This document shows, piece after piece, positions 9,145 to 16,320 of a stretch of DNA of 23,583 nucleotides (its first letter is position 1; every line of letters begins with the position of its first letter). Source of the stretch: JADLEX01 sp964586775 (GTDB lineage: Bacteria; Lernaellota; Lernaellaia; JACKCT01). The notes beneath the pieces were generated by a model, which saw only the letters and a program-made list of their open reading frames with translations, made no database searches and was not told the origin of the DNA. The position numbers and the translations under genes were made by a program. The DNA lies in assembly GCA_964586775.1 (NCBI GenBank), contig CAZPJD010000260.1, positions 1 to 23,583 on the forward strand. Reading direction: 5' to 3'.

Positions 9145-10036
9145 ACGCATCGTCATTGCCGGTTTCGGCCTGATTGGGGCGTCGTTCGCGCTTGCGGTGC
9201 GCCGCGTCGCGCCGACCACCGCGATCGACGCCGTCGATCTGCCCGAGCACGTTGCGCGGCTGACAGGGCTCGGCGCGGCGGATCGCGTCGCACCCCTCGA
9301 TGCGCTGCCCGCGCTCGCGGCGAACGCGGATCTGGTGGTGCTCGCCGCGCCGGCCGAGCGCATCCCCGCGCAGATCAACGCCCTCGCGGGCGCCATCGGT
9401 CCCGATACGCTCGTCACCGACGTCGCCGGCGTGAAGTCCGCCATCTGCGCGCATGCCGCCAAGACGCTCGGCGGCGGCGCGTTCATCGGCGGCCACCCCA
9501 TGAGCGGATCGGAACGATCGGGTGCGTTTGCCGCCGACGCATTGTTGTTTCACCAACGCCCGTGGATTCTGTGCCCGCTGCCGGGCGTGAATCCCGATCG
9601 CATGCTCGAATTGATCGGGTTCGTCGAGGCGCTCGGCGCACGGCCGGTCACGCTCGACCCCGCCGAGCACGACCGACTCGTCGCGATGATCAGCCATCTG
9701 CCGCAGCTTCTGGCGACGGCTCTGATGCGCACCGTCGGCGCGGCCATCGAGGATCGCGACCTTGCGTTCAAGATCGCGGGCAACGGATTTCGCGATATGA
9801 CGCGACTCGCCGCCTCGGACTACCGTCAGTGGGACGGGATACTCGCCGGCAATCGGGCGGACATCGAACGGGCGCTCGACGAATTCGAGGCGACGTGGCG
9901 TGACCTGCGCGCCCGGTTGCAACGCGGCGACGTCGAAGCGATATGGAACGAAGCGGCCGCGACGCGCCGCCGCGTGCTCGATCGCACTCTCGAGGCGGTG
10001 CCGCGATCGCGACCCCCTTCGGACGCAAAGGGCTGA
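9134..10036 (+). CDS. tyrA: Prephenate dehydrogenase
   Basis: A 300-residue cytoplasmic enzyme for oxidative decarboxylation of prephenate (or arogenate) in tyrosine synthesis. The N-terminal Rossmann fingerprint GFGLIG (residues 10-15) is followed by VVLAAPAERIPAQI, VTDVAGVKSAI, and the substrate-site signature GGHPMSGSERSG. The helical C-terminal half has HDRLVAMISHLPQLLATAL, a hallmark of TyrA. Length matches monofunctional bacterial enzymes: no chorismate mutase domain and no obvious ACT domain. The start codon lies inside the end of aroF (11-base overlap), and its stop shares a base with the start of the next gene, so all three are probably cotranscribed. Whether NAD or NADP and prephenate or arogenate are used cannot be told by eye. 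Confidence 0.94.
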   Translation: MAFRRIVIAGFGLIGASFALAVRRVAPTTAIDAVDLPEHVARLTGLGAADRVAPLDALPALAANADLVVLAAPAERIPAQINALAGAIGPDTLVTDVAGVKSAICAHAAKTLGGGAFIGGHPMSGSERSGAFAADALLFHQRPWILCPLPGVNPDRMLELIGFVEALGARPVTLDPAEHDRLVAMISHLPQLLATALMRTVGAAIEDRDLAFKIAGNGFRDMTRLAASDYRQWDGILAGNRADIERALDEFEATWRDLRARLQRGDVEAIWNEAAATRRRVLDRTLEAVPRSRPPSDAKG

Positions 10037-11352
10037 TGACCGTGAACGTCCTGGAGAAACTTTACCGTTACGATCCGTCCGGCGATCCGCCGATCCAGCG
10101 GCGTGCGGTGCGTTTGGCGCAGTTTGTTGCGCAGCTTCTCGGCGAGTTCGGCAAGGACGCGTGCGTGGTGCGGGCGAACGCGTTGGCGTATGCGTCGCTG
10201 CTCGCCCTGGTGCCGCTCACGGCGGTGCTGCTTTCGATGTTCTCCGTCTTCGCAGCCTTCGGCGACATCAAGGAGCGGTTGCAGGAGTTCCTCTTCATGA
10301 ACCTGATCCCGGCCAAGAGCGGCGAGATCATGACCTACATGAACACCTTCGCCGCGAACACCAAACAGCTCGGCGCGATCGGCGCCGTGGCGATGCTCGT
10401 CACGTCGGTCATGCTGTTTCAGAACGTCGAAAAAAATATCAACGCGATCTGGAAGAACAAGGGCAAGCGACGCCTTGTGCAGAAGATCATGATCTTCACG
10501 GCGGTGCTGGTGTGGGGCACGGCGTTTTTGGGCGCGAGCTTCTACATCACCGGCAAGGTCCAGAAGATGATGATCTATCAGGAGATCATGCAGATCGGAA
10601 TCCTGTCGCGCCTGCTGTGGTCGCTGTTTCCCCTCGTGCTTTCGTCGCTCGCGTTCGCCTTCGTCATGACCGTCGTGCCCGCGACGAAGGTGCGTTTGCG
10701 AAGCGCGCTCATCGGCGGTGTGGCGGGCGCGATCCTGTTCGAGGTCGCCAAGCGCCTTTTCGCGCGCTGGGCGGCCGGCGCGGTGAGCTACTCCGTCATC
10801 TACGGCTCGCTGGCCCTCGTGCCGCTCTTCCTCATCTGGCTCTACGTCACGTGGTTGATCGTGCTCTTCGCGACCGAGGTCACCTTCGTCCACCAGAATT
10901 TTCACGCGCTGCTCAAGACGCGCGTCTTCGGCGAACTCGACGCGCAAAAGCGCCTGCTGCTGGCCGTGCAGGTCTACCTGTTCATCGCGGGGCGATTCCG
11001 CGACGGCGAGCCGCCGGCCGAGGTCGACGACATTTCCGACCGCTTCGCCGTGCCGATCGAATTGGCCGAAGAGATTCTCGATTCCTTCGTCGAGTCGAAA
11101 CTGCTCGCCGTCGTCGAGGAACCATCGCCCGGTTTCATCCCGGCGCGGTCACCTGCGGCGCTGCCGATCCGCGAACTCGTGTTCAGCGTGTTTCGCGCAC
11201 GTGACGCCAAATTCGCGCTGCCCGAGAGCGAATCGACCGACCGGCTGGCGGCGGCGATCGTGGATCAGTTCGAGAACGCGGGGTACGAGGCGGTTGGCGC
11301 GGGGGATGTGGAGTCGCTGCTCGCCGGGTCAGGGCCGCTCGCCCGCGCGTGA
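10036..11352 (+). CDS. YihY/virulence factor BrkB-family inner-membrane protein with C-terminal winged-helix-like domain
   Basis: A 438-residue protein. The ATG at 10036 shares its first base with the tyrA stop (TGATG). An N-terminal YihY/BrkB domain of about 290 residues carries roughly six membrane helices. The family's opening ANALAYASLLALVPLTAVLLS and later segments VFQNVEKNINAIW-like and YGSLALVPLFLIWLYVTWLI are clear. The C-terminal 130 residues are soluble and look like a winged helix (QVYLFIAGRFRDGEPPAEVD, then a helix and SKLLAVVEEPSPGFIP), a known extension in part of the family. Older literature once called BrkB RNase BN, which was later shown to be wrong; the function remains unclear, with transport of a small molecule proposed. 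The last 24 bases overlap the convergent amidase gene. Confidence 0.9.
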   Translation: MTVNVLEKLYRYDPSGDPPIQRRAVRLAQFVAQLLGEFGKDACVVRANALAYASLLALVPLTAVLLSMFSVFAAFGDIKERLQEFLFMNLIPAKSGEIMTYMNTFAANTKQLGAIGAVAMLVTSVMLFQNVEKNINAIWKNKGKRRLVQKIMIFTAVLVWGTAFLGASFYITGKVQKMMIYQEIMQIGILSRLLWSLFPLVLSSLAFAFVMTVVPATKVRLRSALIGGVAGAILFEVAKRLFARWAAGAVSYSVIYGSLALVPLFLIWLYVTWLIVLFATEVTFVHQNFHALLKTRVFGELDAQKRLLLAVQVYLFIAGRFRDGEPPAEVDDISDRFAVPIELAEEILDSFVESKLLAVVEEPSPGFIPARSPAALPIRELVFSVFRARDAKFALPESESTDRLAAAIVDQFENAGYEAVGAGDVESLLAGSGPLARA

Positions 11353-12504
11353 TTCGGCGAGCGTTTCGTCATAGTACATGATCGCCTGATAAAGCGCCTC
11401 GGCGAGCACCCACTGCGTCTGTTCGTCGGCCAGACGTCGCGCCTCGACGGGGTTGCTGGCGAACCCGACCTCGACCAGGATCGCCGGGTTCTTCGATCCC
11501 ACGAGCACGAAAAACGGCGCTTGCTTCACGCCCCGGTTGGGCAGGTGCATGTACTCCACGATGCGTCGCTGCACCGCCGCGGCCAGATGCTCCGACGCGC
11601 GCATGTTGTCGGCGTTCACCATGTCGCGCAGCATCGCGGCCAGATCGTCGCCCTCGGTGAACGCGGCGAAGGGCGAGTTTTCCTCGAGCGACACCACCCG
11701 ATTCTCCTCGGCGGCGAGACGGGCGGCCTGACGGTCGGTCGCTTCGTACGCGAGAAAATAGGTCTCGAGTCCCGTCGCCGCGCGATTGACCGAGCCGTTG
11801 GAATGGATTGAGAGGAACAGATCGGCCTCGGACCGGTTGCCGATCTGCGTGCGCCCGGCGAGCGGAATAAAGTAGTCGCCGTCGCGCGTGAGCACCACGT
11901 CGATCTGGGTGTTGCGTTCGAGCAGTTCGCGCAGCTTGAGCGTCACCCCGAGATTGATGTCCTTTTCCTTGATGCCCTCGGGCGATGTCGCGCCCGCGTC
12001 GTGGCCGCCGTGCCCCGCATCCACCACGATCTTCTTGAGCACCGACACCTGCGCGGCAAACGTGGGCGCGGCGGGGATCGGCGAGGGATGGACCGATTCG
12101 AGGTGGGCCTGCGTGTCGAGGATCTGGGGCAGGGCGCGCTCGACGAATTCGGCCGGGACGCACAGCTCGCCGCCCACGTAGCGCGGCGCGCGCGCGAGCC
12201 GGCGCGTTTTCGCCCCGGCGACGACGTGCTCGATCCCCGGCGTCAGAAGGACGCTTCGATCGTCCTTGTGGCCGATCAGTTTTTCGCTCGCCGCGTTCCA
12301 CGTGACCTGATAACCGAGAGCTTCCAGCAGCGCGCGCGCGCCGATCCAGATCTCGCCGTCCCGCTCGTAAATGGGGCGCAGCGTCGCCGACTCCGCACCG
12401 GTCACGACGAGCGTGGCGTCGGCGGACGCGGTCGCCACGCCCATGAGCAGCGTCCACACGAACGCCGCGGCACAGATCGCACGTATTCCGATTCGGGTGG
12501 GCAT
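11329..12504 (-). CDS. N-acetylmuramoyl-L-alanine amidase (Amidase_3) with N-terminal copper-amine-oxidase-N-like domain
   Basis: A 391-residue secreted enzyme that cuts the amide bond between MurNAc and the stem peptide. The N-terminus is a Sec signal peptide (cleavage near Ala26-Ser-Ala). Residues about 35-125 form a small domain with repeated IWIGARALLEALGYQVTW and LCVPAEFVERALPQIL, typical of copper-amine-oxidase-N-like cell-wall modules. The catalytic Amidase_3 domain (about 155-380) has the zinc ligands His165 (VDAGHGGHD), Glu180 (KEKDINL) and His234 (SIHSNGS), and catalytic Glu345 (LVEVGFASN), so it should be active. An AmiC-like role in septum splitting is plausible. It starts within the stop of the upstream unknown gene (TGATG) and its end overlaps brkB by 24 bases on the opposite strand. 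Confidence 0.94.
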   Translation of the reverse strand: MPTRIGIRAICAAAFVWTLLMGVATASADATLVVTGAESATLRPIYERDGEIWIGARALLEALGYQVTWNAASEKLIGHKDDRSVLLTPGIEHVVAGAKTRRLARAPRYVGGELCVPAEFVERALPQILDTQAHLESVHPSPIPAAPTFAAQVSVLKKIVVDAGHGGHDAGATSPEGIKEKDINLGVTLKLRELLERNTQIDVVLTRDGDYFIPLAGRTQIGNRSEADLFLSIHSNGSVNRAATGLETYFLAYEATDRQAARLAAEENRVVSLEENSPFAAFTEGDDLAAMLRDMVNADNMRASEHLAAAVQRRIVEYMHLPNRGVKQAPFFVLVGSKNPAILVEVGFASNPVEARRLADEQTQWVLAEALYQAIMYYDETLAESRAGERP

Positions 12505-13403
12505 CAGTAGTCGAAGACGCGCTGGAGATCGACGTCGATGTGGCGCACGTCGTCGTCGTAGCCGATCTTGAGCGGGTGCATGACGCGGTAGGCCTCGTAA
12601 CGCACTTCCAGCGCGTAGTCGCCGGGGATGAGCTGAAGCGTCGCGCCCGGTTCGGTGTCGAAGACGACGGTGGCGTGGGGATTGTCGACCACGGTGACGG
12701 TCGCGCCGAAAAGAGGGTGCGTGCCGACGACGACGCGCACGTGAATGCGCTTTCCCGGCGCGTCGGCATCAACATCGGGCGGCGGTTCCTCGGGCTCATC
12801 GGGCGCGTTACGCTCGACGGGAACGTCTTCCCACGCCACGTCATCCTCGATGTCGTCGCCGACCTCGCTGAAGAATCCGTCGGTTCGCGTAAACGACACG
12901 CGCGGCGCGTTTTCGGGCGGCGCGGGGATCGTGACCTGCGGTTGGTACTCGATCGCGGTGAGACCGGCGTTTCGCAGTTCGTCGTCGAGATCCCGCCCCG
13001 CGGTCGCGTTGACGAGCGCCGAGAAGAAGCGGACGAGATCCTCATCCCGCGCACTCGGATGGAAAGTCACGGCTCGGACGTTGTTTTCGAGCATGAAATA
13101 CAAAAACGCGCTGACCGTGGGGTGCGTCTGCGCGGCGGTGGAGAGCGGGATTTCGTTGACCTGCAACTGGTTGTAAAGCTCGGAAACGGTCACATCGACG
13201 CCGGGCTTTTCCCACAGGCGTGCGAGCGTCGCCGCCGCCTGAGAGCCGCCCTCCTGCACGATCTTGCTGGAGATGGGGTAGCGCTCGATCTTGCCGCACA
13301 GATCGAGCAGCGACTCCAGAAAGCGCACCACCTCGTATTCGGTGACGGGACCGAACAGGACATTTTCCTGAAGCGACCGCGTGTCGACGTGCGCGCCGGT
13401 CAT
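12504..13403 (-). CDS. Unknown cytoplasmic protein: helical N-domain, acidic linker, beta-sandwich C-domain
   Basis: I do not recognise this 299-residue protein as a whole. The first 150 residues are predicted helical and contain the pattern NEIPLSTAAQ followed by a segment near AVTFHPSARDEDLVRFFSAL. This resembles a helical module seen at the front of some HEAT-repeat and HD-type signalling proteins of deltaproteobacterial lineages, but that match is from memory and weak. Residues about 160-212 form an acidic, Pro-rich linker (EPEEPPPDVDADAP). The last 80 residues look like a PEGA- or carboxypeptidase-regulatory-like beta sandwich, with GATLQLIPGDYALEVRYEAYR. There is no signal peptide. A good promoter and Shine-Dalgarno (GGGGA, seven bases before the ATG) precede it, and the amidase follows with a one-base overlap, so the two are coupled. 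Confidence 0.8.
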   Translation of the reverse strand: MTGAHVDTRSLQENVLFGPVTEYEVVRFLESLLDLCGKIERYPISSKIVQEGGSQAAATLARLWEKPGVDVTVSELYNQLQVNEIPLSTAAQTHPTVSAFLYFMLENNVRAVTFHPSARDEDLVRFFSALVNATAGRDLDDELRNAGLTAIEYQPQVTIPAPPENAPRVSFTRTDGFFSEVGDDIEDDVAWEDVPVERNAPDEPEEPPPDVDADAPGKRIHVRVVVGTHPLFGATVTVVDNPHATVVFDTEPGATLQLIPGDYALEVRYEAYRVMHPLKIGYDDDVRHIDVDLQRVFDY

Positions 13404-13435
13404 ATCGGATTCCCCGCCGATCGAAGAATGATCGG
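13404..13435 (-). promoter_or_regulatory. Possible two-state RNA hairpin over the start of the unknown gene
   Basis: Read on the minus strand, the leader carries three short arms: CCGATC (13435-13430), GATCGG (13422-13417) and CCGAT (13408-13404). The middle arm can pair with the first, leaving the Shine-Dalgarno free, or with the third, which touches the ATG and would place the GGGGA Shine-Dalgarno in an eight-base loop. Stems are only five or six base pairs, so this is a suggestion. Confidence 0.3.
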
Positions 13436-13440
13436 TCGAA

Positions 13441-13468
13441 ATTGTAGACGGGCCGCGAAGGCGGTCAA
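13441..13468 (-). promoter_or_regulatory. Sigma70-type promoter of the unknown gene/amidase operon
   Basis: Minus strand TTGACC (13468-13463), spacer of 16, TACAAT (13446-13441). Both boxes match consensus at five of six, making it the best promoter in the window. Transcription would begin near 13434, about 30 bases before the ATG. Confidence 0.65.
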
Positions 13469-13529
13469 CGACTCGCCGTTCGCGAACCGGAAAAAAGCGC
13501 CGGTTCCCAGTTGAACTCGGAGGGTAATA

Positions 13530-13558
13530 ACCACCATAGCACTACCATCCATTGTGGT
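13530..13558. repeat. Imperfect inverted repeat between the divergent promoters
   Basis: ACCACCAT (13530-13537) and ATTGTGGT (13551-13558) are complementary at seven of eight positions, with 13 bases between. It lies between the two outward promoters, a natural place for an operator bound by a dimeric regulator. No regulator gene is nearby. Confidence 0.35.
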
Positions 13559-13618
13559 AAAGGGGCGTAATTGCACGAAAAACCCACAAGATCTGGCCGA
13601 GTTTTTTTACCAGCCGCC

Positions 13619-13647
13619 TTGACATGGGCGAAGCCTTCGAGGATGAT
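13619..13647 (+). promoter_or_regulatory. Sigma70-type promoter of kdsB-pyrG-kdsD
   Basis: Perfect -35 TTGACA (13619-13624), spacer of 17, then GATGAT (13642-13647), four of six to the -10 consensus. The predicted start near 13654 gives a leader of about 175 bases before kdsB. Confidence 0.55.
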
Positions 13648-13651
13648 GAAT

Positions 13652-13681
13652 CGGCTCTCCAAAAATGCGTATCGAGAGCCG
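13652..13681 (+). repeat. Hairpin at the predicted 5' end of the kdsB transcript
   Basis: CGGCTCTC (13652-13659) and GAGAGCCG (13674-13681) are perfect complements with a 14-base loop. The stem starts at the predicted transcription start, so it could act as a 5' stabilising hairpin or a regulatory element. No T-run follows, so it is not a terminator. Confidence 0.5.
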
Positions 13682-13828
13682 CTCCCGGCTTCATTGGTGA
13701 CGATCGTCCGTCGGAGGTGGAGTGGTGTTTGGGCGACGCGCGGCCTCGTTTTGGGTTTTGACGCGCCGCCGCCTCCCGCGACCGGACCTTCGGTTCGACC
13801 CGATTTCCACGGAATCTCGGGGGACGCC

Positions 13829-14596
13829 ATGAAGGTCGTCGCCGTGATTCCCGCCCGATATGCCTCCACGCGATTTCCCGGCAAGCCGCTCGCCCTGATC
13901 GACGGTGTCGAGATGATCGTGCACGTCGCCCGTCGCGCCGCGCAGGCGCGTTCGGTCGATCGCGTGGTCGTGGCAACGGATCACGAGGCGATTCGCGATG
14001 TCGCGACACGCGCCGGATTCGAGGCCGTCATGACGCGCGACGATCACACGAGCGGGACCGACCGGGTGGCCGAGGCGGCGCGCGCGATCGAGGCCGACGT
14101 CGTGGTGAACGTGCAGGGCGACGAGCCGATTCTGGACGGGGCGAATATCGACGCGGCCCTCGCGCCGTTCGCCGCGGACGCGAATCTGCTGATGGGTTCG
14201 CTCAAGACGCCGCTTCGCGACGCCGTCGACCTGTGGAATCCGAATTGCGCCAAGGTCGTCGCCGACGCCGACGACTTTGCGATCTACTTTTCGCGCTCGC
14301 CGATTCCTTTTGTGCGCGACGCGATGGGTGACGACACGGCGCGGGCGTGGCGCCGGGAGTTCGACGGCGTATTTTTCAAACACATCGGGCTCTACGTTTA
14401 TCGCGCCGACTTTCTCCAGCGCTTCGCCGCCATGCCGCCGTCGCGGCTGGAGAGGATCGAAAAGCTGGAGCAGCTTCGCGCGATCGAGGCGGGGATTCGG
14501 ATCAAGGTGCCGACGGTCGAGTCGGACAGTTTTGGCGTCGATACGCCGGCGGACCTTGCGAGATTGCGGCTGCGGGTCGGCGGGCAGGCGGTTTAG
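13829..14596 (+). CDS. kdsB: 3-deoxy-manno-octulosonate cytidylyltransferase (CMP-KDO synthetase)
   Basis: A 255-residue cytoplasmic enzyme that activates KDO with CTP to CMP-KDO for lipid A core assembly. The N-terminal nucleotide-binding signature MKVVAVIPARYASTRFPGKP is exact for KdsB, followed by VVVATDHEAI, TSGTDRVAEAA, VVNVQGDEPIL and IYFSRSPIPFVRD, with HIGLYVYRADFL and the terminal VDTPADLARLR. Length matches the family (about 245-255). The ATG at 13829 was chosen because this signature starts there and a GGGGGA lies just upstream, although the frame is open for another 86 codons. It begins an operon with CTP synthase, the source of its CTP, and KdsD, which starts the KDO pathway. Confidence 0.96.
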   Translation: MKVVAVIPARYASTRFPGKPLALIDGVEMIVHVARRAAQARSVDRVVVATDHEAIRDVATRAGFEAVMTRDDHTSGTDRVAEAARAIEADVVVNVQGDEPILDGANIDAALAPFAADANLLMGSLKTPLRDAVDLWNPNCAKVVADADDFAIYFSRSPIPFVRDAMGDDTARAWRREFDGVFFKHIGLYVYRADFLQRFAAMPPSRLERIEKLEQLRAIEAGIRIKVPTVESDSFGVDTPADLARLRLRVGGQAV

Positions 14597-14655
14597 GTCG
14601 AAATGCTGTTTTTTTCACGGCGCGGGCGGGCGTCGCGATGAGGAGTGACCGGGCG

Positions 14656-16320
14656 ATGAAGAAGAAACACGTGAAGTTCATTTTCGTGACCGGGGGTGTG
14701 GTCTCGTCGCTGGGCAAGGGGGTCGCGGCGGCGAGTCTGGCCGCGATCCTGGAAGCGCGCGGGCTGCGCGTCGCGATCCTGAAGCTCGACCCCTATATCA
14801 ACGTCGATCCGGGGACGATGAACCCGTTCCAGCACGGCGAGGTCTTCGTCACCGACGACGGCTCCGAGACCGATCTCGATCTCGGCCACTACGAGCGATT
14901 CATCTCGACCCGCACGAGCAAGCGCAACAACTTCACGGCCGGCCAGGTCTACGATTCGGTCATCAGCAAAGAGCGCAAGGGCGAGTTTCTCGGCGGCACG
15001 GTGCAGGTCATTCCGCACATCACCGACGAGATCAAGGCGCGTATCCGCTCGGCGGCCGAGGGCGTCGACATCGTCATGGTCGAGGTTGGCGGCACCGTGG
15101 GCGACATCGAGAGCCTTCCGTTCCTCGAAGCCATCCGTCAGTTCCGCTACGACGAGGGGCCCGAAAATACCGCCTACATCCACCTGACGCTGGTGCCGTA
15201 TCTGGAAGGCGCGGGCGAACTCAAAACCAAGCCCACGCAGCACTCGGTCAAGGAACTGCGCGAGATCGGCATCCAGCCCGACATCATCATCTGCCGTTCC
15301 GATCAGCCGCTCTCGAAGTCGATCAAGGCCAAGATCGCGCTGTTTTGCAACGTGAAGGAAGAGGCCGTCGTCTCGGCGATCACCGTGTCGCACGTCTATG
15401 CCATTCCGCTGCACTTTCACGAAGAAGGCATGGACGACATCGTGCTCGAAACGCTCGGCGTGTGGGCCGCGGAGCCCGACCTGAAGGCGTGGAAGTCGAT
15501 CAACCGAGCGCTCGTGTCGCCCAAGAAAAAGACGCGCATCGCCATCGTCGGCAAGTACGTGCATCTCAAGGACAGCTACAAGAGCCTCAACGAGGCGCTG
15601 GTGCACGGCGGAATTGCGAATAAGACGAAGGTGGAACTGATCTTCGTCGATTCCGAGGAGCTTTCGTCGCCCGACGAGTGCGCCAAGCGCTTCGCCAACG
15701 TGGGCGGCATTCTGGTGCCGGGCGGTTTCGGCATGCGCGGGATCGAGGGCAAGATCCTCGCGGCCCGCTACGCGCGAGAAAAACTCGTGCCGTATTTCGG
15801 CATCTGCCTCGGGCTTCAGATCGCCACCATCGAATTCGCGCGCCACGTGTGCGGCATGGACGGCGCGAACTCCACCGAGTTCAACAAGAAATCGCCGTTT
15901 CCCGTGATCTGCCTGATGGCCGAACAGGAAAACGTGACGCAGATGGGCGCGACGATGCGCCTGGGCGCGTACGACTGCCACGTCACCAAGGGCACGCACG
16001 CGATGCGCGCATACAAAGAGACGGACATCTCCGAGCGCCACCGGCATCGCTTCGAGGTCAACAACTCGCTGCTGCCGAGGCTGACGGACAAGGGGCTCAT
16101 CGTGTCGGGCCGCAATCTGGCCCAGAACCTCGTCGAGATCATCGAGATTCCGGGGCACCCGTGGTTTCTGGGCTGCCAATTCCATCCCGAGTTCAAGAGC
16201 CGGCCGGTTGATTGCCACCCGCTGTTCCGCGATTTCGTCGCGGCGGCGGTGGCGCACCGACAGGAGGACTGCGACGAGGGCGCGATCTCGATCCACGAGA
16301 TGAAGAGCGGCGCCGAATGA
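14656..16320 (+). CDS. pyrG: CTP synthase
   Basis: A 554-residue enzyme that aminates UTP to CTP using glutamine. The synthetase domain opens FIFVTGGVVSSLGKGVAAAS and carries KLDPYINVDPGTMNPFQHGE and a further VEVGGTVGDIES. The C-terminal class I glutamine amidotransferase domain has Cys384 in FGICLGLQ and the His510/Glu512 pair in CQFHPEF, so the ammonia-producing triad is complete. E. coli PyrG has 545 residues. The ATG at 14656 follows AGGAG (14641-14645); an in-frame ATG at 14638 would add six residues and lacks as good a site. It lies 59 bases after kdsB and overlaps kdsD by four bases. Coupling CTP supply to CMP-KDO synthesis is a known arrangement in several proteobacterial groups. Confidence 0.97.
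   Translation: MKKKHVKFIFVTGGVVSSLGKGVAAASLAAILEARGLRVAILKLDPYINVDPGTMNPFQHGEVFVTDDGSETDLDLGHYERFISTRTSKRNNFTAGQVYDSVISKERKGEFLGGTVQVIPHITDEIKARIRSAAEGVDIVMVEVGGTVGDIESLPFLEAIRQFRYDEGPENTAYIHLTLVPYLEGAGELKTKPTQHSVKELREIGIQPDIIICRSDQPLSKSIKAKIALFCNVKEEAVVSAITVSHVYAIPLHFHEEGMDDIVLETLGVWAAEPDLKAWKSINRALVSPKKKTRIAIVGKYVHLKDSYKSLNEALVHGGIANKTKVELIFVDSEELSSPDECAKRFANVGGILVPGGFGMRGIEGKILAARYAREKLVPYFGICLGLQIATIEFARHVCGMDGANSTEFNKKSPFPVICLMAEQENVTQMGATMRLGAYDCHVTKGTHAMRAYKETDISERHRHRFEVNNSLLPRLTDKGLIVSGRNLAQNLVEIIEIPGHPWFLGCQFHPEFKSRPVDCHPLFRDFVAAAVAHRQEDCDEGAISIHEMKSGAE

Larger units (their letters stand above)
13404..13828. other. Divergent intergenic regulatory region (425 bases)
   Basis: There is no convincing gene here. 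It separates the minus-strand unknown gene/amidase pair from the plus-strand kdsB-pyrG-kdsD unit. It holds an outward promoter for each side, an imperfect dyad between them (13530-13558), a dyad close to each predicted transcription start, and a kdsB leader of about 175 bases. The middle, 13501-13620, is visibly richer in A and T than the flanking genes. The kdsB frame stays open back to 13571, but homology to KdsB begins only at 13829. Confidence 0.75.

Noticed and set aside
13571..13828. In-frame upstream extension of kdsB (for example ATG at 13646)
   Set aside because: KdsB homology starts exactly at 13829 and a purine-rich site precedes it. The extension overlaps the predicted -10 box and has no family counterpart.
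14609..14615. Run of seven T between kdsB and pyrG as a terminator
   Set aside because: No GC-rich hairpin precedes it, and the genes share a pathway and direction, so they are more likely cotranscribed.
14638..14655. Alternative pyrG start at 14638
   Set aside because: It would add six residues, and the AGGAG at 14641-14645 is placed for the ATG at 14656.
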